This document shows positions 1 to 10,800 of a stretch of DNA of 64,000 nt, piece by piece. The notes beneath the pieces are model-generated. The model did not search any database and was not told where the DNA came from. It was given only the letters and a program-made list of their open reading frames with translations. Every line of letters begins with the position of its first letter. Within the stretch, counting starts at the first letter, position 1. The position numbers and the translations under genes were made by a program. The stretch is taken from NCBI RefSeq assembly GCF_001039355.2, contig NW_019774414.1, positions 159,340-223,339 on the forward strand, read 5' to 3'. This DNA is from Lingula anatina (taxonomy: Eukaryota; Brachiopoda; Lingulata; Lingulida; Lingulidae).

Positions 1-184
1 GTGCAGTGAGCTAAAGTATCGCTATATATCCCCTTCCCCCTGCTAAACTCCCCTCCTGATCTGCAATGGCTTTAATATCATTGAATAATTTACTGAATTT
101 ATTGAATAATTGAATTCTCATTTAATACCTTTGTTTTAGATATGTTGCCAGTCTAGCTATTTTTATATGTTAATTACCTTTTAG

Positions 185-1199
185 GACAATGGAGTTTAGT
201 GTCCAGCGCATGTCCAGCCGGAGCCACTGAGACAGTTGGTACGGTGATCGGGGGCTTTTGTTATGAATTTGTGGACAAGGAAACCAACTGGTACAATGCC
301 GTGGCTGGCTGCGAGGCTAAAGGGGGTGAGATGAAATGCGTTAATAGTCTCACCTAACACAGTGGTAAACAATTAAGAATATCAAAACTAACGCCATCTT
401 TTGTTTATTGTGCAACCACTTTTCGAGAGGTTTCCATACAGACTACGGTAACAAAGACTTATCGTAATTCATGAGGAGAAAACATTTTAGACACTGTTAC
501 ATTGTTCCCTTTTTTGTTCATCTAACACATTTGTCACATCTGCCACAATTGTCACATCTAACACAATTGCCACATCTGACACAATTGTCACATCTGACAC
601 AATTGTCATATCTAGCTCAATTGCAACATCTAACACAATTGTCACATTCATCACAATTACTGCGTGTAAAGCGGTTTTAAAATCTTATTTAAAATCTTAT
701 AAAATTCATTACTCTTACATTAGGTCGACTGCTGGAAATACCGTCAGCAGAAGTTCAGGACTTTGTGGACGTCAACCTGATCGCGTACAGGCAGAACCAG
801 GAGCTCGGGATCTGGATAGGAGCCAAGAGGGCCACTAATGCGGATTCCACCGGTGGGGCCTGGTTTTGGCACAAGTCGAGTGAGTAGAACTCTCGCAACT
901 TATCGTCCTATCATGCCGTGCTAGCAAATTAAGTCTTATTGGCTTTTGTTTGGCCAAATAATAATAAAAAATAATAATAAACTTTGGTGTATACCCCTTC
1001 GTCATGGACTGTGCTGAATAAACATTTTTCTTTGATAAGTGGCATTAAAGATGACAGTGCCTACTAATAATAATGGTGACAAATAATAATATTTACATAT
1101 TTTTATTTTTTGATCTACGTAGAGGCCAATTAGACTTAATTTGTTAAGCACGAAAATCAACACGGTGATTATTAAAAAATCACACCGTCTCCACACATT

Positions 1200-1276
<77 letters not shown>

Positions 1277-3108
1277 GAGATTCAGATACCGAACTCGGAT
1301 ATACTGCTTATTGTGACGTCATGTATTACCTAGTACGTCACAACCCTTTCAGACACCAAGCTCTCGTACGAGAACTGGGCGCAAGACGAACCCTCAATGT
1401 TTTGGAATTCCTATTACGACCCCGAGGAGTGTGCCTATATGAGATACGACAAGTCTTGGCAGTGGAACGACTTTCCCTGCACTGATACGTATTGGGGGAG
1501 TCACAGCTATATCTGTGAATATGGTAGGCACTCTGATTAATATGTATAATAGATTGCCTTATAAAATATCCCGCGAGTGACAGGGCCACGTAACTCAAAA
1601 GCATCGCGTATTGCGAATAGCGATATCACATAGAGGCTACAATGTATTATATGGGGCGAGTATTGGCGAGATATGGAATCGGGCGCTTGCGCCCGGTCGC
1701 AATGCCCGATGCTTACGAGTTACGGGGGCCAGGTTCTTCTTGAGGACACTGGCTTGCAGAACAGAAATGAGCTTGCCCTCGCCATGGAGGATCGCAGGGT
1801 CTGGGAATGCATTTATGTTGTTGCTTAATTAATGATGTTGACGATCGACTGCAAAGGACATGATTGATTGTTTGATTGATACATAATTTTGGACCACTAA
1901 GTCGACATAATGGATAACGACCACATGTACCCTATACTTTGTTTTAGATACAGGCAAAAGAAGAAACTTTAAATCAAATGATACATATATCTTTAAAAGA
2001 CACCATAAAGAAATACTGCCGCCTCCATTGGCCTCAGAAGGAACTGATATGTAGGAAACACTGGGTAATACTTTTATTGTTGATGTGTAAAAAAATCCCG
2101 TCCAACCCCCTCCGCCGGACACCCATCATTCTGCACCAGTAGAAGCTTCACGTGTACCATGCTTTGAACTTAATGAGAGGTGTTATTCGTGACATCATAT
2201 AATAAGGCCTTTAAAACGGATTAGGCGTTTATTACCACTACCCGCAGGTCTTTTAGCACTAACATCGATATTAACCATCAAACCCACAAATTAACCAGCA
2301 TTACCAGAGTGGATGAATGTTACTAATAGGTGTGGCTTTGTTGGTGCTAAATAATTGTGCGGCGTGTTGAATTATTCGTGGGTTTTGTGGTTAATATGGA
2401 CGTTAGTGCTAAAGAAGATCTGGCGGGTAGTGTTAGTAAACGCCTAATCCGTTGATAAGGCCTGATAATGACTTATTTTTCCAAAAATAATTACTTTATT
2501 TTATTATATTTTTTTAAGTTGGTGAGGGTTCCCTAGACACCAGTGGGGGTATCTACCACGGTGGGTCAAACGTCACAGAAATGGCACTGACCATGGAGCC
2601 TACTACTACCACTACCACACCCGAGGTCCATGACGGCAGCGCTGGCAGGAGCGGCTCTGACGACAGAGCTCAAAGTGAAAGTACTGTAGCGCCACTATTG
2701 CCACATCTGACGCATTTCTTTTCTGTGGCCGGATTCACCATTGCTAGTATCCTGCTTGTGGCTGTGGTGATACTTTTTGGTGTATATATAGTGCGGAAGT
2801 GAGTATGAAATCTGTAATTCTTTTAATAATCACTTTATTAATTATTGTATTAATTAAAGCCTAAATGCAGTCGGCTCCGCCCCCTTCCAACCCTCTCTCT
2901 GTTGCTATTTTGAAAGACCTAATATTGCATCTTTGAGCCCATAGCACAATTTAATGAAATATCCTACCTGATTGCATTCAAGTCTTTTCATTATTTCAGG
3001 TTTCGACAAGCCAAGACAGGTGACAACCAAAACACGCCTCTTTTTCACAAAAGTCAGCCTAAGCAGTCGGTGCCGATATCAGATTATGGCTCCCCTATTT
3101 TCCTCTGA
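185..3108 (+). CDS. Transmembrane C-type lectin-domain protein, 3' part of gene
   Basis: Exons read by splice sites and phase: 185-325, 724-879, 1353-1523, 2519-2798, 3000-3108 (stop TGA). These give 284 residues with all phases agreeing. The 5' end, with any signal peptide, lies before the window. The first three exons form a C-type lectin domain. It opens with a cysteine followed by GGFCYEF and WYNAVAGCEAKGG, has the central IWIGAK block, then EPS and the WND motif (WQWNDFPC), and ends at YICEY. WND is the usual calcium/sugar-binding signature, while EPS replaces the mannose-type EPN. The fourth exon holds a Ser/Thr-rich stalk with an N-glycosylation site (NVT) and a hydrophobic helix ending in the stop-transfer residues RK. 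A short cytoplasmic tail of about 35 residues follows. I infer a type I membrane receptor for recognition or adhesion. The sugar specificity cannot be read. No neighbour looks functionally linked. Confidence 0.85.
536..660 (+). repeat. 18-bp minisatellite in a lectin-gene intron
   Basis: About seven copies of an 18-bp unit of the form CACAATTGTCACATCTRA lie in the intron between lectin exons 325 and 724. Because 18 is a multiple of three, it leaves an open frame of Leu/His/Thr-rich repeats, which I do not regard as a gene. Confidence 0.85.
1201..1275 (+). repeat. Compound (AGT)n-(AAT)n microsatellite
   Basis: Roughly twelve AGT units switch directly to about thirteen AAT units, in the intron 77 bp before the third visible lectin exon. 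It creates a false poly-Ser/poly-Asn frame. A switch between two trinucleotides differing by one base suggests a point mutation spread by slippage. Confidence 0.95.
2202..2463. mobile_element. Foldback MITE-like element in lectin intron
   Basis: Two inverted arms of about 85 bp (roughly 2211-2295 and 2370-2452) match with few mismatches. Both carry GGATTAGGCGTTTA (2218-2231, and inverted at 2437-2450), followed by ACTACCCGC and TTTAGCACTAAC blocks. The short interior has no open frame. The 9-mer ATAAGGCCT flanks both sides (2202-2210 and 2455-2463) and may be the target-site duplication. Because AGGCCT is its own complement, it could instead belong to the inverted repeat. I infer a non-autonomous DNA transposon relic. 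The superfamily is unclear. Confidence 0.75.
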
Positions 3109-3730
3109 GAGATGGGTTCTTCACCCTACTCCTCATCGTTTGTACAGATTCGGGTTAATCTCGACATAATACACTGGGTTTGGAGTTGGAGAACTATGAA
3201 ACTAAATATTTTAGACAAGGGCTATGTGCCTTCTGGCGGGTTCCTGCAGTTCTGGAATCTTTGAAACACACACTTCAGTTTCGCCGAGCCATTGGTTTTA
3301 ATACTAGCATGTAGAAAATGGTAAATCTTGGGAGTATTTAACCCCTTTAATTTGATAAAATCCATGTTTTCTTACCTTCTCTCTCGTGAGATTACGGGAA
3401 ACAGCTCTTGAAAAGTTGCGCCTTTGAAGAGAAGCAAACAAATGTTCGACATTCCTTTGACATTTATGGACTAACAGAGAACTCCCAATTTGGAAGAGAC
3501 GTGTGAGAAACCTGAATAAGTTTTACTTAATTTGGTATATAATTGATTTCAAAAACAGCCTATCATAATGGAATACCAAACATTGTTATTGATTGATGTT
3601 ATATATAATCCACAAAGTTTTCCGCGATGCGCATCAATTTAATGCATTCAGTAACTCTAAACGAAATGCCATGTTCATTTCTTGGCATTAATTCATCACC
3701 TTTTATTCTTTAAGTACATGAAATAAAGTA
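3109..3730 (+). other. Probable 3'UTR of the lectin gene
   Basis: No coding frame of substance follows the lectin stop. The first good polyadenylation signal on the + strand is AATAAA at 3722-3727, giving a 3'UTR of about 620 bases. This is inferred from the signal alone. Confidence 0.45.
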
Positions 3731-4109
3731 TACATAGGGTTTGTAATAAAAAGAAATGCATTTGTTTGTGAATTATTTGGCAGGTTTTGATACAAATGAA
3801 GGTATAGTCCACACAAAGATAACGTTTTTAGGCCCCAAGTTTCCAAAATGAAAACGTCCAGAAATGAAAAGTGGTATAGACGTCTTGGCATATGTAAACC
3901 ACCATTCAGACAGGGCCTCTTAAGAAAGAAATTTGGCGAAATGTGCCATCGTGCCAACCGCGACGTCATTATGCAACAAGATAATCTGAGGATAAAGAGG
4001 ATAAGAACGTCAGAACTCTAGTAGGGTATCTTGGCCCTCGCATACTGCACTTCCAGTCATCCCACTGCGCAGGAGTTGCTGTGTCCCTTGTAGAGCTTTC
4101 CTTCTGATG

Positions 4110-4286
4110 TCCGGTGTAACGAAACTGAGGGTCCGTGTAACAGAAAGTCCGACCTCCATTGAGTTATAATGGTTAGGGTTAGCCTGACCTAATTGGGCCA
4201 AAATCTAGAGCGAGGTTTACCTATACAAATGAATGGGAAGCGGACTCTATCATGGGTGACTCTCTGTCACGTTACACCGGAATACT
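4110..4286. repeat. Diverged inverted repeat, possible MITE relic
   Basis: CCGGTGTAACG at about 4110 is answered by CGTTACACCGG near 4272. A weaker complementary stretch continues inward for roughly 35 bases (AGTCCG and CCATT blocks). No clear target duplication was found. It lies between the lectin gene and the minus-strand cysteine-rich exons. Confidence 0.35.
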
Positions 4287-5249
4287 CTCATTAAGCCAGT
4301 GAAAAATTGAGAAATTCACAAATTAAGGCCAATGAAAGATACTGAATTCAGATATAACGGCAAACATCATCTCCTGCGATCATTTAGTTCTTCTTGGTAT
4401 AATTGATTAAAATCACACGAACAACGTAAACTTTGAATGAGTATTTTAATTAAAATAACATAAGATAGACGGAAATGAAGGTCGGATTGCTTTGCATCTC
4501 ACCCAGATTCACAACTAACACAATTGTGCTCATTATCCTGGGTTTCGCAGAAGGCGTATTCACAGGTACCTTGTAACGGTTTATCTTGGTGCCGTCATGG
4601 GTGTTTTAATATATAAAATCTACTTTAAATGAACAACAACCTATATATACTGATTTGTATGAGTATCAATCAGTCAAAAAAAATCACTTCAATAAATATT
4701 TTTCGTTTCCTCTGGACAAGTAACGTTTGCTTCAAGTTTTTCAAAGTCCGCTCACCACGCGTTAAAACCAATGTGATAGCTTGGTGGGCAAGAGTGACGT
4801 CTTTTCCGATACTTTATTTCTGTTCCTCGCACTGAATTCTTCCATGGCGACACGTACTGAAACGATATATTAAAATCTCCATATATGATATAACTTAACT
4901 GATTTTGGCTTACATGTAGTATGTATTCATAAACCTTTTTTTTCTATATTGCCTCTGCGGACATCGGTTTCTTTTTGCTATAGTAACCTAAGAGTGAGGC
5001 TTGACGCGTAATAGCCCCGGCTTATCAATTAACGTGAACATATGTTGGGTTGAAAATGGCCCACATATGAACACGAATCGGAACCTAAAGTTCTGTGAAT
5101 AAATGCAGACTAGATATTTAAAAAATCAGCTGGGAGCAAGTGTAATATAAATGTTTATAACCTGTGGACATATTATGTGCTATTGTAGATAAATAAATAA
5201 ATAAAAATACAACAAAATAAAAAAAATTAAATTAAAAATTGTCAGTTAC

Positions 5250-5944
5250 CATTTATACGTTTGGTAGAAGAAGGAATCGCCGTGGTGATAATTGTCCCCG
5301 TTAATACTGCACTTTCCGTGTCCACGGTGGTGGTGGTGATTAGAGGTTGGTCGGTCTGGAAGGGAACTGACCATTACTAAGGATACATCTCGTAAGGCAA
5401 GGACACGTTCACAGAAGTCGAAAATTTAGACGGCTACAACCAGTGGCCTACTTCAAAGAGCCGACTTGGTATTTTATTTTACTTGGTATTATAATGTAAA
5501 AAAGTTATACCAACCATTAGCCCGCATTAGATGTCATAGCTGAATGTAAGTGTCAATGCCAAGCAGTGGCACTTTTCTATTGAGGCACAGTTCAAAGACA
5601 GAAGAAAAAGGCGGTAAGCGGATTTTTGGCTCGTTTTGTAATCTTAAGTTTTGAATGCCATATTAGACATTTTGAAATAGAATTTATATGAAGACCACCT
5701 GTTCGGTTCAAAGTTCACTCCGCCTTAATCTCAACGCCGAAGTGCAAGCACCAGTGTGGTATCTGTGACAGAGGATAACATGCCTCACAATCGAACTTAC
5801 CTTTTCTGTCAATTTTTTTACACACTCCACTGTTGGGCACCCCTTTGTCTGGGCTTCCAGCCTCCACAATGTGACACACATAGCCGTGAGGGCAGAGAAG
5901 GGGCTCTTCGTCTCCCGTCACGGACGTACTGCAAGGCTCCTCTT
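5250..5944 (-). CDS. Cysteine-rich, probably secreted protein: two exons of an unrecognised gene
   Basis: Two minus-strand exons have matching splice signals and phase. The first, 5801-5944, has acceptor TTTCAG and donor GTAAGT and is 144 bp, phase 1 at both ends, encoding 48 residues. The second, 5250-5355, has acceptor CCTTCCAG and donor GTAACT and enters in phase 1. Exon 1 contains PLLCPHGYVCHI and a following PNSGVCKK. Exon 2 has a His-rich linker and then GKCSINGDNYHHGDSFF, which resembles the start of a von Willebrand factor C-like domain. Spaced cysteines and a symmetric exon are typical of modular extracellular proteins. Two small upstream minus-strand exons (about 6410-6454 and 6679-6720) would join in phase. 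A downstream stretch near 4500-4575, with CEYAFC and NCVSCESG before a stop, may be the C-terminus, but its phase does not join directly. Both ends of the gene are uncertain, and I do not recognise the family. Confidence 0.5.
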
Positions 5945-6409
5945 CTGAAATATAACGCAAAATCCTATTGGTTTAAATCCACCCAATGGGGAAGCCAGGT
6001 TGGCGGCTATGAGGATACCCCTTCCCTACTCCTACCCTACAGCTTCGTTTTTAGAAATATTTTTATTCTTTATTTCACACAAAAATCGTGCCAAAAGGAA
6101 ACGAAACAATTCTTTATCCACATGCCTCTCCCAACACCACCTCCCTTAGTAATATGGTACATCTCCCGACCGCCATCTCTTTCATTTTATCATCTTATAA
6201 AAAAGCACAAACATATCACTACCTGGTTCCCATTTTCACGCCAACACCAACAAAGTTTTCAAATATTCTGCTGTAAGAATGCAACACACAGACATCTCTT
6301 TGTTTTCCCGGAAATTTGAGACTGAGGGTATAAATACAATTTAAGTACTAGTAACTACCTATTTTTATTTTTAATTTCATAAAGTTTTAAAAGAAATAGG
6401 CCTACCCGG

Positions 6410-6720
6410 TTCCTGCTCGTCCTCCATGGTCGGCACAAGCCACGAGAGCCCTACAAGTATATAATGTAATCTAATTTAATTTTGATAATTTTAAATAAAT
6501 TAAATTAAGTTAAAATGTCAAATAGTGTAGATGAAGAAAGTTCACTGTAAGTGTGACCCGTAAATGTTTATTTATTTATTTGTTTGCTTGTTTGTTGTTC
6601 ATTCGTTCGTTCATTCACTCATTCACTCTCTCACTCACACACCCACCCACTCATTAATTAATTAATCTGTTACTGACCTGTTCCCGTGTTCTTCTGTTTC
6701 CTCGGCGCTTTCACCCAGTC
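6410..6720 (-). other. Tentative upstream exons of the minus-strand cysteine-rich gene
   Basis: Two short intervals on the minus strand, about 6410-6454 (45 bp) and 6679-6720 (42 bp), each begin after TTGTAG and end before GTAGGC or GTCAGT. Both are phase 1-1 and would splice in frame into the exon at 5801-5944, giving a short basic then acidic linker. The support is splice consensus and phase only, so these may be chance. Confidence 0.25.
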
Positions 6721-6730
6721 TACAACTACA

Positions 6731-7832
6731 ACAGAAAGTGGTATTACGTCAGATTGTACAGTGAACGGAGACACACCGGGAAATTTGATTCAATTCAATT
6801 TCATTTCAAACATGAACGGCTAGAGATGAGATATAAGTTGGCAAGACGTGCAGTGTCTACTGTATGTGCTTTTTAGCCAAAAGATGGGTACGAAATGNTT
6901 TTTTTCCTTACTAAACTCCTTGAAAATAATATGGATATTATATTTATTGTATTTTTGTTTTTTATTTAATATATAGGCCTCGGTGCATTAACCGATTGCA
7001 TTGATAGTTGCTAAAAAGATTGATTCTTCTTCTACACAACAGAAATTTTAGAAAAATTTAGATGCAAACATTCCACGCATTGGAAAACCCCCCATAGTCA
7101 TATTTATTTCCTGCAAAGCTTCTTTTATTTCCCTAATTTAGATCTTAAAGATGACAAAACCCTTTAAATAAAAGTTTGTCTGAAGGACACCTAGTTTTGT
7201 TATTATCTTCTCAGCCTTCTCAGGTAGCCTTGGCATCTTACAAGGTCTGTATTGTACATGTAACAGGGAAGCAATACAAAACACCACACCATTCCTTGTG
7301 TGAAAATGAGGTCATGAAGGTGAAGGTTTGGAAGGCTATGTTATTATAAATGACTGGCCAGTTATTTAGAACCAAGTAATTAAATTAAATTCTAAAATGG
7401 AATAAGACTTCGAATCCCAGAGCAGTAGGATGAGTTGAGCAATGGTTTGTGACTAGCAGAAAATTCATTTTGGTGGGCAAATCCTGTGGAGGTCACTTTA
7501 ATCATATCTTATACATGCAATTGATGATTTGTGCTTCATAACAATGATTATGTACTTGTTAGCCAATGACCCATCTTTTATCTCTGAGTAATGCAATCAT
7601 AGTTCATTATTCAGTTGCAAGTAACACTTGTTTTTACATTAAAAGCGGGCTAATACTAGTAGGTCTAAACCTGAACCTCATGCATTTAATATCATGACAT
7701 CTGACAAAGGCTCATGGTCTTTCTAATGTAATGAAATCTTTTTATACTTTGTAATGGTAACTTACTAGGCAAAAATTACCTTAAAGAAAGGCCTCAGCTT
7801 AATGCAGCACATGATTTTTTTTTAAATTTCAG
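6731..7832. other. Intergenic DNA and start of AK7; one assembly N
   Basis: No exon could be supported here. The N-terminal coding exon of AK7 (about 35 residues in the human protein) should lie upstream of 7833 but was not recognised. A single N at 6898 may mark a gap that has swallowed sequence. Confidence 0.5.
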
Positions 7833-10800
7833 TTCCTCAGCAGTTGCGTGGTGGGAGCATCTTTGGAGGAAATGGAAGAGGAGGAAGAAGATGCCAGGTC
7901 AGTGGACAGTGCTACTCTGGCAAGACCCAAGGAGGGCTGTTATGAAATCATTGGAACACTCAAGAACAAGGAAGCTAAAAAGCCAGATTTTGTGAAAGAA
8001 ATTATTTACGTAAGTACCAGCAGTTTTAGTGATGAAAAACAGATATCTTTACAATGCTTTTTTGCTTGTATATGTATTTTAAATTAAAATTCAACATTTT
8101 GTTTATTAAGATAAAAGTGTGCATTATTTGGCATAGTTAATTGTAGCATTTGATGACAGTAAACAAATGTTATATTTTGCTTTTTTACTTTTTCATTGTA
8201 GTATGAAACTAAGGAGCAGCTGTATGAACATTTAGTTGAATGTGACATCATTGTTTATGACATCACAGAAGACCCAGATCAGATTGATGAGGCTACATGG
8301 GCTGTGTCTGGTAAGGCCCTTGCTGTTTTATGTTACTGTTTTGAACTGACTTGAGCAGCCACAATTATGGCTACATAACTGATTTAAAAATACATTTTCA
8401 AGTAAAAGGTTCTTTTGTTAGTAGCAATGTGAAATATATGGTAAAAGATCTTGTATTTACCCATCAATTTTCCAAATTATTTAAAATAATTAGATATCAA
8501 ATTATATTTTCATTTTTCAGAAATACATTCTGACCTAGAAAAGATAGATAAACAAATACTGTTTTTGCTGATATCAACTGTGATGACATGGGCAAGAAGC
8601 AAACCTCTGGACCCTGTAAGTAGTGCTAGTTTAAGTATACGGATATTTTAGATATTATTGGATTAGAAGTCTAAGCTGAGATCAGATATGGTCTTTTCTT
8701 AAACAAAGATCAGTATGAATTAAAGGGATGTTCACAAATGAATTTTAGTTGCAATACAAGGACTGCTTTGCTGCATATAAACTTTCAAGTTTTTTTTTCC
8801 TACTTTCAGGATGATCCAGAGATACCTTTTACAGAAGATGACTACAGGCGGAGAAAACCACACCCCAACTTTAAAGAGCACATTAGTGCTGAGAAAACTG
8901 TCATCAAACTTGGCAAAACAGTAAGGACCAATTTCATATTTCAGTTTTAACTTCATTTTTAATTTCACTGGATAAAACCTAATGGTAGCCACATATGACA
9001 TGCCCACAATATGAAGTTAAGTTAAACCAAACTAGGATTTACCTACTACACATTTGAAGTCAGGACAAGTGAATCCAAATCATCCTTGTAAATCAGCCAT
9101 GAAAATATTTTCTGAAAATAAGTGTAGTGTTATAAATAGATTGGTAAATTATGATATAAGAAAATATATGTAATAAAGACTGGCTTTTGAAAGGACTTCA
9201 GTAGGTGAAACATCAGATAAAGTATAATGGCCTGTTATAATTTTTGCCTTCTTTTTGTATGCAAATTAAAGCATTCTTAAATGTTAAAACTTTTGTTTCA
9301 GAACAAACAAAAACTTGTGACATATGTTGTTGCTTCTGGTCTGACATATGGAGGAGGAGAAAATATTTTCCATTATCTTTTCAAGGTGGGTAAAAGTATT
9401 CTTGCTTGAGGATTTTTTAATGGTACGATATGCTATTCTTTAATAAAAATTTCACATATATCTCTTAAAATTAGTAAAATGTAGACTGTTTTTTTTATTT
9501 GTTGAGGTTTCATCTTTTTCTCTCACTGTTACTATTACTAGTCTATTTTTGTCTTTCTTACTGCTCTGCTCTGTAACTCTATTATCTTCTTATGTACTTA
9601 CTATTTTGCCTTTAATAATATCAACAATTCTGGCACAAGCTTTGTATTGTTTTTTTTTTTTAACTTTTTGCTTCATAAAGAAAACATGCAATCAAAGCAA
9701 CTTAGAGTCATCACTGCACATAATTTTAATTGCGGAAACCTTAATATCATTTAATTATTTTGAATCACAATTAATTTGTCTTGTTGAAAATTGAGAAAGA
9801 TTTTTTTCTCCTCATAAGGCTGCCTGGCATAATGCATCACAACTCCAGTGCTTTGGACCAGGAGGAAATGTCGTGCCTACTATACACATCAAAGATCTGG
9901 CTGGGTCAGTACTTGGAAATACTTTATCATATACTTTCAGATTTGAGTATTTTAACCACAGTTATAATATAATATAATATAATATAATATAATATAATAT
10001 AATATAATATAATATAATATAATATAATATAATATAATATAATATAACGTAATAATTTTAATTGATTCTCATACTCATACTCATCGTCTTTCAAAATATT
10101 TTAGTATTTACAGCAGTAGATGTAAAACTTGAAGCTCTTGGTTGTAATTTTTTATGAATTATTATCATAAAAAGTGTGTAAAAATGATCAAATTATCTAG
10201 TTATCCATACGTAGAAATTTCAGTAGTGAATGCTAATCTTATCCAGAAAGATTGTGTTGCTTTACAAACAGTTGATGTCATGATTTCTTTTTTTTTTTTT
10301 ACAAAAACCATTTTATACAAGCTTTTGGAATCGATGTATTTATTTTTTTGAAAAATAATAGCATAAAATATTATTCATGTGCTCATTTCACTTTCTTTGC
10401 AGTGTTATCCAGAATGTTGTTGATAGCCGCCCGAAAGTGCGATATATTGTTGCTGTGGATGATTCTCAAACCACACTGGAAGAAATTGTTAAAGTAGGTA
10501 TTATTCTTTTTACAAAGATATGTGATCTCTTATGACCCACCAGTTAGTTTAAAAAAGATATATAACATCAAAGAATCTGCAAATAATGTTTATAAAATTT
10601 TCAATAATGGCTAATTTTGGTTTATAATTATGTGTATCATTTGTGGTATTTTTTGAAAGATGAAATGTGAAATCATGCTAAATATATGATGAAAAATAAT
10701 CATATTAACTGTGATTTTTTGTTTTAGAAATTATAATTTTGTTTAAAAATGCATGCAACTCTTTGTTTCAGGCTGTCAGCATTAACTTGGGAACTGGAAA

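Noticed and set aside
471-680. Open frame with Leu/His/Thr/Gln repeats (LTQLSHL pattern)
   Set aside because: It is the translation of the 18-bp minisatellite inside a lectin intron and has no splice or family support.
1141-1485. Frame with poly-Ser then poly-Asn
   Set aside because: It is produced by the AGT/AAT microsatellite and runs into the lectin exon out of frame.
4780-4850. Possible minus-strand exon with SCPPSYHIGF
   Set aside because: It has splice-like ends but its phase fits neither neighbouring candidate exon.
5756-6319. 187-codon open frame on the + strand
   Set aside because: It lies antisense to a better-supported minus-strand exon with matching splice phases; its composition is unlike a protein domain and nothing resembles a known family.
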